A DNA stretch of 64,000 bases, taken from contig NZ_AP028934.1 in the NCBI RefSeq assembly GCF_036323475.1, positions 124,001 through 188,000 on the forward strand. Reading direction: 5' to 3'. Under the pieces are notes generated by a model. The model ran no database searches. It saw nothing but the letters and a program-made list of their open reading frames with translations, and was not told where the DNA came from. The DNA is from Solobacterium moorei (GTDB lineage: Bacteria > Bacillota_I > Bacilli_A > Erysipelotrichales > Erysipelotrichaceae). Below, in pieces: positions 1 to 8,067 of this stretch. Each line of letters begins with the position of its first letter. Within the stretch, counting starts at the first letter, position 1. Made by a program: the position numbers and the translations under genes.

Positions 1-785
1 CTGTAAACTGCACACTCAATGGGATTAATGGCAGAATTGAAGTGATTAACATTGATGATGGATTAACAGGTGAAATACGTGATACTATCCAATACACAAA
101 TCCAAATCAGAAAGTAACTACATCACCAGTGATTCATTCAGCGATTTACCGTGTAGCTGAAATTGGTACAAAACTCTACTTTATTGGATATGACATGGTT
201 CAAGATCAATATGGGCTATTTTATCTAGATGAAGAGATAAATGAGGTCGAATATGTAGACAACTGGCGTTATACTTCAGTTGAATTTGAAGAACTCTTAT
301 ATGTAAATGGCAAAATTATCATGGTTGAAAATCCATATCATAGTCGTTTTATGGATGGTAAAGATTTACCGGAGACAGCTAGTTTAACAAGTATGGACCC
401 AGAAACATTAGAATCAATGAATGTTTCTCTAGAAACCAAGAAAATTATTACTGCATATACGTATGATAATCATATCCGCGTAGTGACAGAAGATAATCAT
501 CTATTGGAATATACAACCGATTTAGAACTAGTAACGGATCAGGATTTATCTGGAACCGATTTTGCGAAACTATTTGCGAATACAGAATATAAGCTACATG
601 GTATTCGTTATTTAGAAGATAAAGCAGCAGCGATTGTAACACCGAACTCAGAAACAACAGAATTAGGAAAAATCTTAGAATTTGATGCGGATACATTAAC
701 TCTACAGAAGAGTATTACAATTCCTCTATCAGAAAATACAGGCTGGGAAACGGATTTCACAGATTTACTGATTATTGAAAAATAG
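1..785 (+). CDS. Hypothetical protein, 5' end outside the window
   Basis: The reading frame is open from base 3 to the TAG at 783-785, so this is the C-terminal part of a longer protein. A GTG at 42 could be read as a start, but it has no ribosome binding site and the frame continues upstream. The visible residues are rich in short beta-type stretches with recurring Asp/Tyr/Thr and contain no transmembrane segment, which resembles a repeat-built extracytoplasmic domain. I do not recognise a family. A lipoprotein gene follows 69 bp downstream on the same strand with no terminator between, so the two may be co-transcribed. Function unknown. Confidence 0.6.
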   Translation, partial: VNCTLNGINGRIEVINIDDGLTGEIRDTIQYTNPNQKVTTSPVIHSAIYRVAEIGTKLYFIGYDMVQDQYGLFYLDEEINEVEYVDNWRYTSVEFEELLYVNGKIIMVENPYHSRFMDGKDLPETASLTSMDPETLESMNVSLETKKIITAYTYDNHIRVVTEDNHLLEYTTDLELVTDQDLSGTDFAKLFANTEYKLHGIRYLEDKAAAIVTPNSETTELGKILEFDADTLTLQKSITIPLSENTGWETDFTDLLIIEK

Positions 786-854
786 TGAATTAAGTGACTG
801 TAGATAACTGATGGAGAAATTGCATGGTTTTTACACATGGGGAGGGGAATACTT

Positions 855-1493
855 ATGAAGAAAATGTGTAGAATCTTAGCGTGTGTAGGTATACTTTTAC
901 TTACGGCATGCACAGCATCAACTAACAGTAGTACACAAACAACATCTACATCCGTCACGGAACAAAAGAAAGAAACTCCTGAACCAAAGGAAACCGTTTC
1001 TCCAGAGGTGATGGAAATACTCCGTGCATACAATAAACTGTTAGATAACATTGATGCATATGATTTTGGCATGGGTGATACAGTCTCAGATTATGTAATG
1101 TATGGCATTGTGTATCTGAATCATGACATCCCACAATTGATTGTGGAAAAGTTCTATAATGCTCAATTTATCGCAGTGGCCAAGATTTTTGGATATGATC
1201 CAGAAACCCAAACATGCATTGCTTCCGATGCCGTTTTTCAGATAGATAGTCCATCTCAAATGAGATTGAGTCCATCTGAAACATATGGATGGTTTACGCT
1301 ATTACAGGATCACAAAGGGTTGGTCTATACTGAAAATAATCGTAGTACACATGAAATTCTAAGGTGCGAGTTGTTGACATGGGAAGATAATCAGTTAATC
1401 GTAAAGGAAATTACAAAAATGGAGCTCAATAGTCTTCCTAAGGAACCTAAGTTGATTATGCTTGGAATCAATGATCGTAGATTACTAGAATAG
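855..1493 (+). CDS. Small lipoprotein of unknown function
   Basis: The 212-residue product begins with a lipoprotein signal: MKK, a hydrophobic stretch and the lipobox L-T-A-C with Cys19 as the lipidated residue. A Ser/Thr-rich linker follows to about residue 45, then a mixed globular domain. The ATG at 855 is preferred over an in-frame upstream start at 837 because GGAGGGG (841-847) sits 7 nt before it and it places the signal peptide at the N terminus. Probably anchored on the outer face of the membrane. No family recognised. It shares the strand with the truncated gene upstream and ends at a strong hairpin. Confidence 0.8.
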   Translation: MKKMCRILACVGILLLTACTASTNSSTQTTSTSVTEQKKETPEPKETVSPEVMEILRAYNKLLDNIDAYDFGMGDTVSDYVMYGIVYLNHDIPQLIVEKFYNAQFIAVAKIFGYDPETQTCIASDAVFQIDSPSQMRLSPSETYGWFTLLQDHKGLVYTENNRSTHEILRCELLTWEDNQLIVKEITKMELNSLPKEPKLIMLGINDRRLLE

Positions 1494-1502
1494 ATATTTG
1501 AA

Positions 1503-1534
1503 AAAGTGTATCCTGCGTTAATGGGATACACTTT
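1503..1534. terminator. Bidirectional terminator between convergent genes
   Basis: An 11-bp perfect stem (1503-1513 with 1524-1534) around a 10-nt loop. The A/T-rich flanks allow termination in both directions. It overlaps the 3' end of the minus-strand hydrolase gene. Confidence 0.75.
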
Positions 1535-2408
1535 CAGTTTGTTTTAACCACGATTGTAGTAATTGGATGTATTGCGTAGTAGCCTCTGCGAAGACCATGT
1601 GGCGACAGTTTGGAAATAGGTACCATGTAGCATGTTTGATATTATCGTACATTGTCTTAGCAACAAGAGGAGTGCATAAGTCATTTGTTCCAGATATAAT
1701 AAGAGTAGGAATATTGATATTCTTTAATTCATTCGTTACTTCAAAACCTGCAAGACTTCCGGTTGGTGTATATTCATTTGGTCCCCAACCATAGAGGTAC
1801 GATTCTTTTCCCGTCCTCTTTGGGCGTGTTAGGCAATCAGGTGCTTTACCAATCTCATATACACCTGCACAATGTGCATGCATGAAGTGAGTGTTGGCAA
1901 TAATGTACTCTTCACTTTCATAATTACCTGTTTCTTCCGCAATCTCTATTGCGTGTTGGTTGGCTTCAGACATGAAACAAATCATACGATGTTGTTCGCT
2001 TGCCCATAGGGAAGCGGAGGATAATGTGCTAGATAGTATTAGCGATTCAACACCAACAGGGTTGTAATGTAATACATAGTCTAGCGCAAGCATACCACCC
2101 CATGATTGACCTAATAAATGCACCTTTGTTAAGTTGAGATGCTCGCGTAATGCAATCAGCTCATTGACCCAAGTTTCAGGTTTCCATAGTTCAGGACGAC
2201 CTTCAACGTAGGAATTTCCACAGCCTAGCTGGTCATACATGACAACACAATAATCATCGCAAGCAAGTGAATCAAGAAGCTCGAAGTAGTTATGCGTAGA
2301 ACCAGGACCACCATGTAATAGAATTAAAGCAGGTTTGGTAATATCACCGACAATACGATAGTAGGTTTGATAGTTTAAATATGGCATGTAGCCTTCTGTA
2401 ATTTTCAT
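1518..2408 (-). CDS. pip: Proline iminopeptidase-like alpha/beta hydrolase
   Basis: 296 residues, the usual length of proline iminopeptidases (peptidase family S33), which release N-terminal proline from peptides. Visible motifs are the oxyanion-hole sequence HGGPG (residues 32-36), the nucleophile elbow GQSWGG with Ser102, an acid in GTNDLCTP and the catalytic His in CRHMVF near the C terminus, so the triad looks complete. There is no signal peptide, so it is cytoplasmic. There is no Shine-Dalgarno before the ATG; an extended -10 element ends 6 nt upstream, implying a leaderless mRNA. Other S33 hydrolases share these motifs, so the exact substrate is inferred. Confidence 0.85.
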   Translation of the reverse strand: MKITEGYMPYLNYQTYYRIVGDITKPALILLHGGPGSTHNYFELLDSLACDDYCVVMYDQLGCGNSYVEGRPELWKPETWVNELIALREHLNLTKVHLLGQSWGGMLALDYVLHYNPVGVESLILSSTLSSASLWASEQHRMICFMSEANQHAIEIAEETGNYESEEYIIANTHFMHAHCAGVYEIGKAPDCLTRPKRTGKESYLYGWGPNEYTPTGSLAGFEVTNELKNINIPTLIISGTNDLCTPLVAKTMYDNIKHATWYLFPNCRHMVFAEATTQYIQLLQSWLKQTESVSH

Positions 2409-2414
2409 GTGTTT

Positions 2415-2423
2415 AGTATATCA
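2415..2423 (-). promoter_or_regulatory. Extended -10 promoter giving a leaderless pip mRNA
   Basis: On the minus strand TGATATACT (TG, one base, TATACT) ends 6 nt before the pip ATG. Transcription starting about 7 nt after the -10 would begin at the start codon. No -35 match is needed with an extended -10. Confidence 0.6.
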
Positions 2424-2458
2424 TGCAAGAGATAATGAATTTCACCTTTTTGCGGGAA

Positions 2459-2496
2459 ACATATTGTCTGAAGGTTTTTTGGACAATATGTATAAT
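2459..2496. promoter_or_regulatory. 10-bp inverted repeat overlapping the -10 of the PRD regulator gene
   Basis: ACATATTGTC (2459-2468) and GACAATATGT (2482-2491) are perfect inverted repeats with a 13-nt spacer. The right arm runs into TATAAT (2491-2496), the likely -10 of the regulator gene starting at 2517. This is a good place for an operator. A related AACAATAT half-site precedes the PTS genes at 4478. Confidence 0.5.
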
Positions 2497-2516
2497 TAGA
2501 GTAGAGGGTTTATAGC

Positions 2517-4421
2517 ATGGATAGACAGGATAGACTACTTTTCTTATTAGTGAAGGAGAATGATCGCAGAAAATCAATTCGAGAAATTGCGAATCTTTTT
2601 GGTGTGACTGCTCGTACAATTCGTAATGATATAGAAGTGCTTAATGATGTGCTTGTATGTAATGGGGCAAGTATCAAGACGGAACGTAAGGGTGTTTCAA
2701 TTTCGATTCAAGATAAAGAAAAGCTAGAGGATTACTTGCAGTCTATCGAAAGTAATCGTGAAAGAGTTCTAACAGCCCAAGATCGTGTTCGCCAGATTAT
2801 AGAAACCTTACTCACTTCTGATGAAAGTGTGCGCATGGATGATCTTGCGGATGCGATGTTTATCAGTCGTGCAACTCTAAAAAATGATATGAAGATTGTC
2901 CGCAATATTCTTGCGGATTTTGGCATTGAAATAGACTATCGTGCATATCAAGGTATGCGTGCAATCGGTAGTGAGCAACAGTATCGTCTTTGCCTAACAA
3001 GAATCCAAATGGAAGAACCATTCTATACACAACAACTACCAGAAAATAATCAATTAGATGTCATTCATAAAATCATTGCAGATAAAATTATGAAATACAA
3101 TTTCGCGATATCGGATTTATCACTGAATAATCTAACCTTTCATATTTATATTGCAATACAACGTATCCTGGATGGTAAAGTGATTCGTCTTGGTAAAGAA
3201 ACAGAACAGCAGATGGAAAATGATAGTGATCTTGTGATGACCAAGGCTATTATTCAAGATATTGAAAAGGAATTTGATGTGAAGTTTCCGGATAGTGAAG
3301 TGTATTACGTGCTAATGCATTTGAGTAGTAAGAAGATTATCCGTCTTAGTAATGGACAGCAGAGTAGTTCGGTCGTGGATGAAGATACCTTTGAGATTGT
3401 TTTAGCGATGTTAGAAGCAGTCAATGAAACCTTCCGCATTGATTTGCGTTATGACTTTGAACTTGCGACATTATTATCTTTGCATGTCATACCGTTTAAA
3501 GTTAGATTACAGAATCATATTGCAAGCTATAATCCACTAGCAAATCAAATCCGTGAGCATTTTGTGCTTGCGTACTCAATGGCTACTGTTGCCTGTGGTG
3601 TATTAAAGAAAATGTACAACAGATGTATCTGTAAAGATGAGATTGCGTACATTGCATTACACTTTAATGTTGCACTAGAAAAGAAACGCGAAAAGCAGAC
3701 AAAAGAAAAAGTGCTAATTGTCTGTGGAAGTGGACGGGCAAGTTCGGAACTACTGCGCTATCAGATTGAGGAAAAGTTTGGTAAGAATCTAGAGGTGGTT
3801 GGTACAGCTAGCTTAAATACATTGCATAGTCAGAATCTTGAAGGAATTGATTATATTCTGACAACTGTGCCAATTGAAGAAAAATTGAATATACCAGTCA
3901 TTGAAGTCAATGCTTTCTTAGGAAAGAGTGCAATTGAAAATGTTCATGCAATGATTCAGAAGACACGCGATTTACAAATCTTCAACTACTTTCGTGAGGA
4001 TATGTTCTTTGGTAATTTACCATATAACGATAAAGAAGAAGTTATTCATTTCTTGTGCATGCAAGCACAGAAGAAAGTAGATATCTCAAATGACTTTGAG
4101 AAGGCTGTGCTTGAAAGAGAGAGTGTTGGTGCAACTGCATTTGGAAATATGGTTGCGATACCGCACCCAATCCACCCGATGGGTAAAGAGAGTTTTGTTG
4201 AGATTGGCATCTTACAAAAAGCAATTCAATGGGATAAGGATACGGTACAGATCATCTTCCTTTTATCTATGAAGGAGAAGGGTGATGATACCATGCCTGC
4301 ATTCTACAAAGTACTCAGTCAGATTGTAAGTTCTGATGAATATACAAAGGAACTGATCCGCACCCAAACCTTTGATAAGTTACATGAGATTATTCTGAAG
4401 ATTGAAGAAGAATCCGTATAA
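2517..4421 (+). CDS. PRD-containing PTS-controlled transcriptional activator (MtlR/LicR type)
   Basis: 634 residues with the multidomain layout of PTS-regulated activators: an N-terminal winged HTH (about 5-60, with a recognition helix near TARTIRND), a second HTH (about 90-160), two PTS regulation domains (about 180-390), an EIIB-like domain with Cys403 in VLIVCGSG, and an EIIA-like domain with His550 in VAIPHP. Both phosphorylatable residues are present, so phosphorylation by the PTS can set its activity. It lies just upstream of a complete EIIA-EIIB-EIIC operon, which it probably activates. In this family, inactivity follows phosphorylation by an idle transporter. The inducing sugar cannot be read from sequence. 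Confidence 0.88.
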   Translation: MDRQDRLLFLLVKENDRRKSIREIANLFGVTARTIRNDIEVLNDVLVCNGASIKTERKGVSISIQDKEKLEDYLQSIESNRERVLTAQDRVRQIIETLLTSDESVRMDDLADAMFISRATLKNDMKIVRNILADFGIEIDYRAYQGMRAIGSEQQYRLCLTRIQMEEPFYTQQLPENNQLDVIHKIIADKIMKYNFAISDLSLNNLTFHIYIAIQRILDGKVIRLGKETEQQMENDSDLVMTKAIIQDIEKEFDVKFPDSEVYYVLMHLSSKKIIRLSNGQQSSSVVDEDTFEIVLAMLEAVNETFRIDLRYDFELATLLSLHVIPFKVRLQNHIASYNPLANQIREHFVLAYSMATVACGVLKKMYNRCICKDEIAYIALHFNVALEKKREKQTKEKVLIVCGSGRASSELLRYQIEEKFGKNLEVVGTASLNTLHSQNLEGIDYILTTVPIEEKLNIPVIEVNAFLGKSAIENVHAMIQKTRDLQIFNYFREDMFFGNLPYNDKEEVIHFLCMQAQKKVDISNDFEKAVLERESVGATAFGNMVAIPHPIHPMGKESFVEIGILQKAIQWDKDTVQIIFLLSMKEKGDDTMPAFYKVLSQIVSSDEYTKELIRTQTFDKLHEIILKIEEESV

Positions 4422-4462
4422 TGAATTTCCATTTTGAAATTGAAAAAAGTGAACTGTTCTCG

Positions 4463-4483
4463 ATTGTTGAATGGATGAACAAT
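4463..4483. promoter_or_regulatory. Inverted repeat upstream of the PTS operon
   Basis: ATTGTT (4463-4468) and AACAAT (4478-4483) form an inverted repeat with a 9-nt spacer, and the right arm reads AACAATATAGATA. The half-sites resemble those upstream of the regulator gene, suggesting a shared operator. The spacing differs (9 versus 13 nt), so this is tentative. Confidence 0.3.
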
Positions 4484-4509
4484 ATAGATACAGGCGAAAG
4501 GAGACAAAA

Positions 4510-4965
4510 ATGTTTGCAAAAGAATTAACGATTTTCACGGACAAAGTTTATTGTGACAAGTATGAGGTAATTGAAGACATTGCACATTTGCCAAATGAAT
4601 TTGTAAATAATAGCGATGAGTATGCTAAGGCTGTTATTGCCCGTGAAAATGTAATCGCAACCTATATCGGTTATGGTATTGCAATTCCACATGCGATTTC
4701 CGCTGCAGTCAATCAAGCATTTGTCATCTATGTAAAATTCTTGAATGGATGTCCATGGGCAAATGAAGATGGTGAAGACAGGGTTGATCACATGATGATG
4801 ATTGGTGTGCCGGCTGATAAAGGATCTACGCAACATTTGAAGATTCTAGCAGAACTCAGCAAGAATTTAATGCACGAAGATTTCCGTGAGAAATTCTTAA
4901 ATACAAAGAGTCCTGAAGAGTCTTACGAACTTTTGAAATCAATTGAAAAGGAGATGGAAGTATGA
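4510..4965 (+). CDS. PTS fructose-family EIIA component
   Basis: 151-residue cytoplasmic PTS_EIIA_2 domain that takes phosphate from HPr and passes it to EIIB. The active-site histidine is His61 in the motif GIAIPHA, preceded by the family-typical ARENV stretch. The ATG at 4510 is chosen over an in-frame ATG at 4471 because AAAGGAGA sits directly before it and the shorter form matches family length. The stop codon overlaps the EIIB start (ATGA), indicating translational coupling. The PRD regulator upstream carries its own EIIA-like domain, so the two share ancestry. Confidence 0.9.
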   Translation: MFAKELTIFTDKVYCDKYEVIEDIAHLPNEFVNNSDEYAKAVIARENVIATYIGYGIAIPHAISAAVNQAFVIYVKFLNGCPWANEDGEDRVDHMMMIGVPADKGSTQHLKILAELSKNLMHEDFREKFLNTKSPEESYELLKSIEKEMEV

Positions 4966-5285
4966 AACTAGTAGCAGTAAGTGCATGTACAGCAGGTATT
5001 GCACATACGTACATGACACAAGAAGCAATCGAGCAGGAATGCAAGAAGAGAGGCATTGACTGCAAGGTTGAAACACAAGGTGGTATGGGTATCAATAATG
5101 AGTTGGAACAAGATGAAATTGATGCAGCTGATGTCGTTATCCTAGCTATCGCAATTGGTATTGAAGGTGATGAACGCTTTGATGAAAAACGTGATGCAGG
5201 TAAAGTCATCGAAGTTGATCCAACACAAGCAATCAAAGACATCAAGAAATTAATTGATAGAGCGGAGGCTTTGGCAAATGAGTGA
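4962..5285 (+). CDS. PTS fructose-family EIIB component
   Basis: 107-residue EIIB domain with the diagnostic fructose-family active site ACTAGIAHTYM, in which Cys9 is phosphorylated. It relays phosphate from EIIA to the sugar bound by EIIC. The gene overlaps EIIA by 4 nt and EIIC by 8 nt, so the three are one translationally coupled unit. The sequence GGMGINNEL downstream of the Cys is also typical of the family. Confidence 0.92.
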   Translation: MKLVAVSACTAGIAHTYMTQEAIEQECKKRGIDCKVETQGGMGINNELEQDEIDAADVVILAIAIGIEGDERFDEKRDAGKVIEVDPTQAIKDIKKLIDRAEALANE

Positions 5286-6360
5286 GATGAATCATAAGTT
5301 GAAAGAAACTGGACGTAGTATATTTAAAGCATTTAATACAGGTATCTCATACTTCTTACCGGTTATTATCGCTGGTGGTATGTTATTCTCATTTACTTTA
5401 TTTACAGGTCATATTGAGAATGGTGCAATTATTCCAAGCAATCAGTTCTGGCAGAATGTGTATAGCTTAGGTATGGCAGGTTTCTCCATGATGGTTCCGG
5501 TTATCTGCGGATATATCGCGTACGCAATCGCTGGTAAACCTGCATTAGCTCCAGGCTTGATTATGGGTTATGTCGCAAATAATCCTATTGGTGAAGATCA
5601 ATTATCTACAGGATTTATTGGTGCATTACTATTAGGTTTTATCGTAGGTTACTTCGTTAAGTGGATGAAGACTTGGAAGGTTATCGATTCCTTGAAACCA
5701 ATGATGCCTACATTCTTTATTCCTCTACTAACAACATTTGCCGTTGGTATCTTCTACATCTATGTATTAACAGGCCCTATCAATGCGTTTGTACAGGTTA
5801 TCGTTGATGTAATGAATGGCTTAAGTGGAACAAATGCTATCTTATTAGGACTTGGAATTGGTTTATTAGCTGCAGCTGACTTTGGTGGACCATGTTCAAA
5901 GGCTGCCACAGCATTTACACTTGCACTAATGGCTGAAGGTATTTATGGGCCTAACGGTGTATTCCGTATGTGCTGCGCCATTCCTCCACTCGGTATGGGT
6001 CTTGCGTCATTCATCTTAAGAAAGCATTATACAAAGGCAGATCGTTCTGTAGGTATCTCTGCATTCTTACTATCCTCGGGTGGCATCACAGAAGGCGCAT
6101 GGCCATTTGCAGGTAAAGACTTCAAGCATACTTGGATTGCATGTGCAATCGGTACAGCGATCGCTGGTGCATTAGGTATGGTACATGGTGTATCTTCCGT
6201 TGTAGCGTTCGGTGGTATTGTTGCGATTACTGGTGTCATTGAAGGGCAAGTTTGGTATGTAGTAGATATGTTAATCGGTGCACTAATCATCGTGGCAATC
6301 TTAGCAGTCACAAAGAAACCATTAACAGCAGCAGAATTAGCTGAAGGCAATAATAATTAA
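5278..6360 (+). CDS. PTS fructose-family EIIC permease
   Basis: 360-residue polytopic membrane protein with about nine hydrophobic segments, the normal size for a stand-alone fructose-type EIIC. It binds and translocates the sugar while EIIB phosphorylates it. Visible signatures are the N-terminal FNTGISYFLPVIIAGG stretch and GITEGAWPF in the last third. The ATG at 5278 is used because AGCGGAGG precedes it and it overlaps the EIIB stop; an ORF start at 5254 lies inside EIIB. No dedicated kinase or glycosidase gene follows, so the sugar remains unknown (fructose, mannose or a glycerate derivative are family options). Confidence 0.9.
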   Translation: MSEMNHKLKETGRSIFKAFNTGISYFLPVIIAGGMLFSFTLFTGHIENGAIIPSNQFWQNVYSLGMAGFSMMVPVICGYIAYAIAGKPALAPGLIMGYVANNPIGEDQLSTGFIGALLLGFIVGYFVKWMKTWKVIDSLKPMMPTFFIPLLTTFAVGIFYIYVLTGPINAFVQVIVDVMNGLSGTNAILLGLGIGLLAAADFGGPCSKAATAFTLALMAEGIYGPNGVFRMCCAIPPLGMGLASFILRKHYTKADRSVGISAFLLSSGGITEGAWPFAGKDFKHTWIACAIGTAIAGALGMVHGVSSVVAFGGIVAITGVIEGQVWYVVDMLIGALIIVAILAVTKKPLTAAELAEGNNN

Positions 6361-6385
6361 GAAAGCATAACCGCAATTATGCGAT

Positions 6386-6424
6386 AAGGGATGTGGTATA
6401 AGTCACATCCTTTACTGTTTTTAA
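6386..6424 (+). terminator. Terminator of the PTS operon
   Basis: GGATGTG (6389-6395) pairs with CACATCC (6404-6410), extended by A/T pairs on the outside and followed by a T-rich run. Confidence 0.7.
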
Positions 6425-6474
6425 GAAACCAATTTTAAGTTTGGTTGTTGGATGCTTCATTTGAATAGGAAATA

Positions 6475-6510
6475 AAAACACTTTAGATTTGTTGGCATCT
6501 AAAGTGTTTT
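6475..6510. terminator. Bidirectional terminator between PTS operon and HD-domain gene
   Basis: A 14-bp perfect stem, AAAACACTTTAGAT (6475-6488) with its complement at 6497-6510, and an 8-nt loop. The A-rich and T-rich ends serve both strands. Confidence 0.8.
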
Positions 6511-6542
6511 GGGATATTTAAAATACGTTATAGAAGTATAAA

Positions 6543-7115
6543 TTAGGATTCTTTGGTTTCAGAATCAATTTTATGCAGTGTATCTGCAAGTATCTCTTTT
6601 CTAAGCGAAGTTAGCCATGAAGAGAATTGTACAACATCAAATGCATAGGTTTGGTTGAGTTCATATTCGTTCTCTGACCATGTATCAATAGGTGATTCGT
6701 TATGTTGGATGACTGCTTCTAGTTTATCCAAGGCTTTGTATATTTTAGATTCTAGGGTTTCTTGTTGGTTCATCTCGTTATATAGTTCTGTCATTCGTGC
6801 TGAGATGCTCTCGGGAAGCGTATTTACCCATTGTGACAATAATGAATCTTCAATATTACGATTCTGATCTGTCTTGATGAATGTTGGAATGTCACCGGTA
6901 AAACATTCACCTAAATCATGAATTAAACACATACTGATTACTTTATCAATATCTGCAGTAGGGAACTCACTCTTCAAAAGAAAGGCCATGAGGGAAATTC
7001 TCCAGCTATGTTCGGCTACACTTTCAATTCGTCTCTTACTCGTTGTACAATGCCGTGGAGTATCTTTCAATCTCTCTGCAACATGTAGTATCTCTAAATA
7101 TTCTCTTGGGTTCAT
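6543..7115 (-). CDS. HD-domain phosphohydrolase, YfbR/HDDC2-like
   Basis: 190 residues with the metal-binding HD signature: His36 in VAEHSW, the His66-Asp67 pair in CLIHDLGE, Glu70, and a later Asp. The order EHSWR...IHDLGE..TGD matches the YfbR/HDDC2 5'-deoxynucleotidase group, which removes phosphate from deoxynucleoside monophosphates. Cytoplasmic, no membrane segments. AAAGGA precedes the ATG. It is a single-gene unit, convergent with the PTS operon and sharing its terminator. Substrate specificity is inferred from family resemblance. Confidence 0.75.
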   Translation of the reverse strand: MNPREYLEILHVAERLKDTPRHCTTSKRRIESVAEHSWRISLMAFLLKSEFPTADIDKVISMCLIHDLGECFTGDIPTFIKTDQNRNIEDSLLSQWVNTLPESISARMTELYNEMNQQETLESKIYKALDKLEAVIQHNESPIDTWSENEYELNQTYAFDVVQFSSWLTSLRKEILADTLHKIDSETKES

Positions 7116-7330
7116 TGTTGATTTCCTTTCTAAAGCTATATTGGTAGTGAAATGCTTTGTTTATCTAAATCTATCCTATAGAAAATTGACTGTTTAGTTC
7201 TACAATCAAAAACATCATACTTAGTATATAACGCCATAAGGCGTAAAGTGTATATTTTCCTTCACGTAGGCCTTATGTTTGTTATAAGAGATAAAATCAT
7301 GGTGAAGACTGGGGGCGTATCTTGGAAATA

Positions 7331-7338
7331 TAATAATA
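7331..7338. repeat. Left 8-bp target-site duplication of the deleted IS
   Basis: TAATAATA here is repeated exactly at 7867-7874, immediately outside the two inverted repeats. Confidence 0.8.
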
Positions 7339-7866
7339 TCTAACAGTAAACAAAAATGGCCTAGACAAGAAGAGAGGATTATCTAAGAGCCAACTCTGTA
7401 TCGTTGTGGCAATCGATTGTCACAAAAATACATACGCTGTTATTTGTGGTCATGGAAAGCCATCTGCTTCACGTATCTTTGAAGCGCTAAAGAATCATAT
7501 CGTTTCCGGATCAACACTAGTACATGATGGCGAAAGAGCACATGACAAGCTGATAAAAGAATTAGACTTGAAAGAAGAATTCTATAAAGCCAATACACAT
7601 GACAAAGAATATCTAGAGAACATGGCATTGATAAACAATATGTGTTCATGGCTAAAAAGGTATATCTATCGCTTCATTGGGATGAGAATGACTAATCTAC
7701 AATCCTATTTAAATTGGTTTGTATATCTGTTTAGAGTAAAAGGTGCAGTAGAACTGTGGCCAAAGATGGATAGAATTTTACGACATTTGATATTATTCAA
7801 CGGAACATATAAGAGAAATACTTGATTTCATCGCATTTCCATAGGCCATTTTTGTTTACTGTTAGA
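7339..7866 (+). mobile_element. Internally deleted insertion sequence, IS1595/ISXO2-like
   Basis: A 528-bp element bounded by perfect 25-bp inverted repeats (7339-7363 and 7842-7866) and flanked by an exact 8-bp duplication, so it arrived by transposition and has not been scrambled since. Inside is only the C-terminal part of a DDE transposase, read in frame from the left repeat. The missing region is the N-terminal zinc-ribbon/early catalytic half. Eight-bp duplications and this transposase type fit the IS1595 family. It cannot encode its own full transposase and would depend on an intact relative. It ends 18 bp before the -35 of the rplJ promoter. Confidence 0.85.
7364..7825 (+). pseudogene. 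Transposase remnant, C-terminal part of an ISXO2-like DDE protein
   Basis: The frame is open from the left inverted repeat (last upstream stop at 7334-7336) and reads KKRGLSKSQLC, then AIDCHKNTY with a catalytic-type Asp, and DGERAH with a second Asp. The end resembles the helical tail of ISXO2/IS1595 transposases (SYLNWFVYLFR). A GTG at 7406 could initiate a 139-residue product, but the N-terminal third normally present is absent and no ribosome binding site is visible. The most likely origin is an internal deletion joining the left end to the middle of the gene. Confidence 0.8.
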
Positions 7867-7874
7867 TAATAATA
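7867..7874. repeat. Right 8-bp target-site duplication of the deleted IS
   Basis: TAATAATA, identical to 7331-7338. Confidence 0.8.
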
Positions 7875-7884
7875 CAAATCGAAC

Positions 7885-7912
7885 TTGACATTCTGGAATT
7901 GCGTGGTATCAT
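7885..7912 (+). promoter_or_regulatory. Promoter of the rplJ-rplL operon
   Basis: TTGACA (7885-7890), a 16-bp spacer, then TATCAT (7907-7912). It lies upstream of the L10 leader and just downstream of the IS remnant. Confidence 0.75.
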
Positions 7913-7929
7913 AACTTCGTTATCAAATA

Positions 7930-8030
7930 CCACAGACAGTAACGGCGTATGCTTAATAAGGTTGCCGAGGTAGATGAAAGTTCATATCAATGTACTTTTG
8001 CTCTCGCTGTCTGCGAGGGCTTTCTTTCTA
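7930..8030 (+). promoter_or_regulatory. Ribosomal protein L10 leader with attenuator hairpin
   Basis: The untranslated leader of rplJ contains the TTGCCGAGGT stretch (7962-7971) typical of Firmicutes L10 leaders, which bind the L10-L12 complex for feedback control. At its 3' end GCTCTCG (8000-8006) pairs with CGAGGGC (8014-8020) and is followed by a T-rich run, forming an intrinsic terminator. The terminator loop CTGTCTG (8007-8013) is complementary to CAGACAG at 7933-7939 near the 5' end, so an alternative long-range pairing is possible. This suggests transcription attenuation by L10. Confidence 0.75.
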
Positions 8031-8067
8031 AATGTGTATTCGATAACAAAGAATAGGAAGGTGAAGT

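Noticed and set aside
7205-7250. GCCATAAGGC palindrome in the region upstream of the deleted IS
   Set aside because: Short, not followed by a T-run and not repeated elsewhere in the window; I could not connect it to an end of any element.
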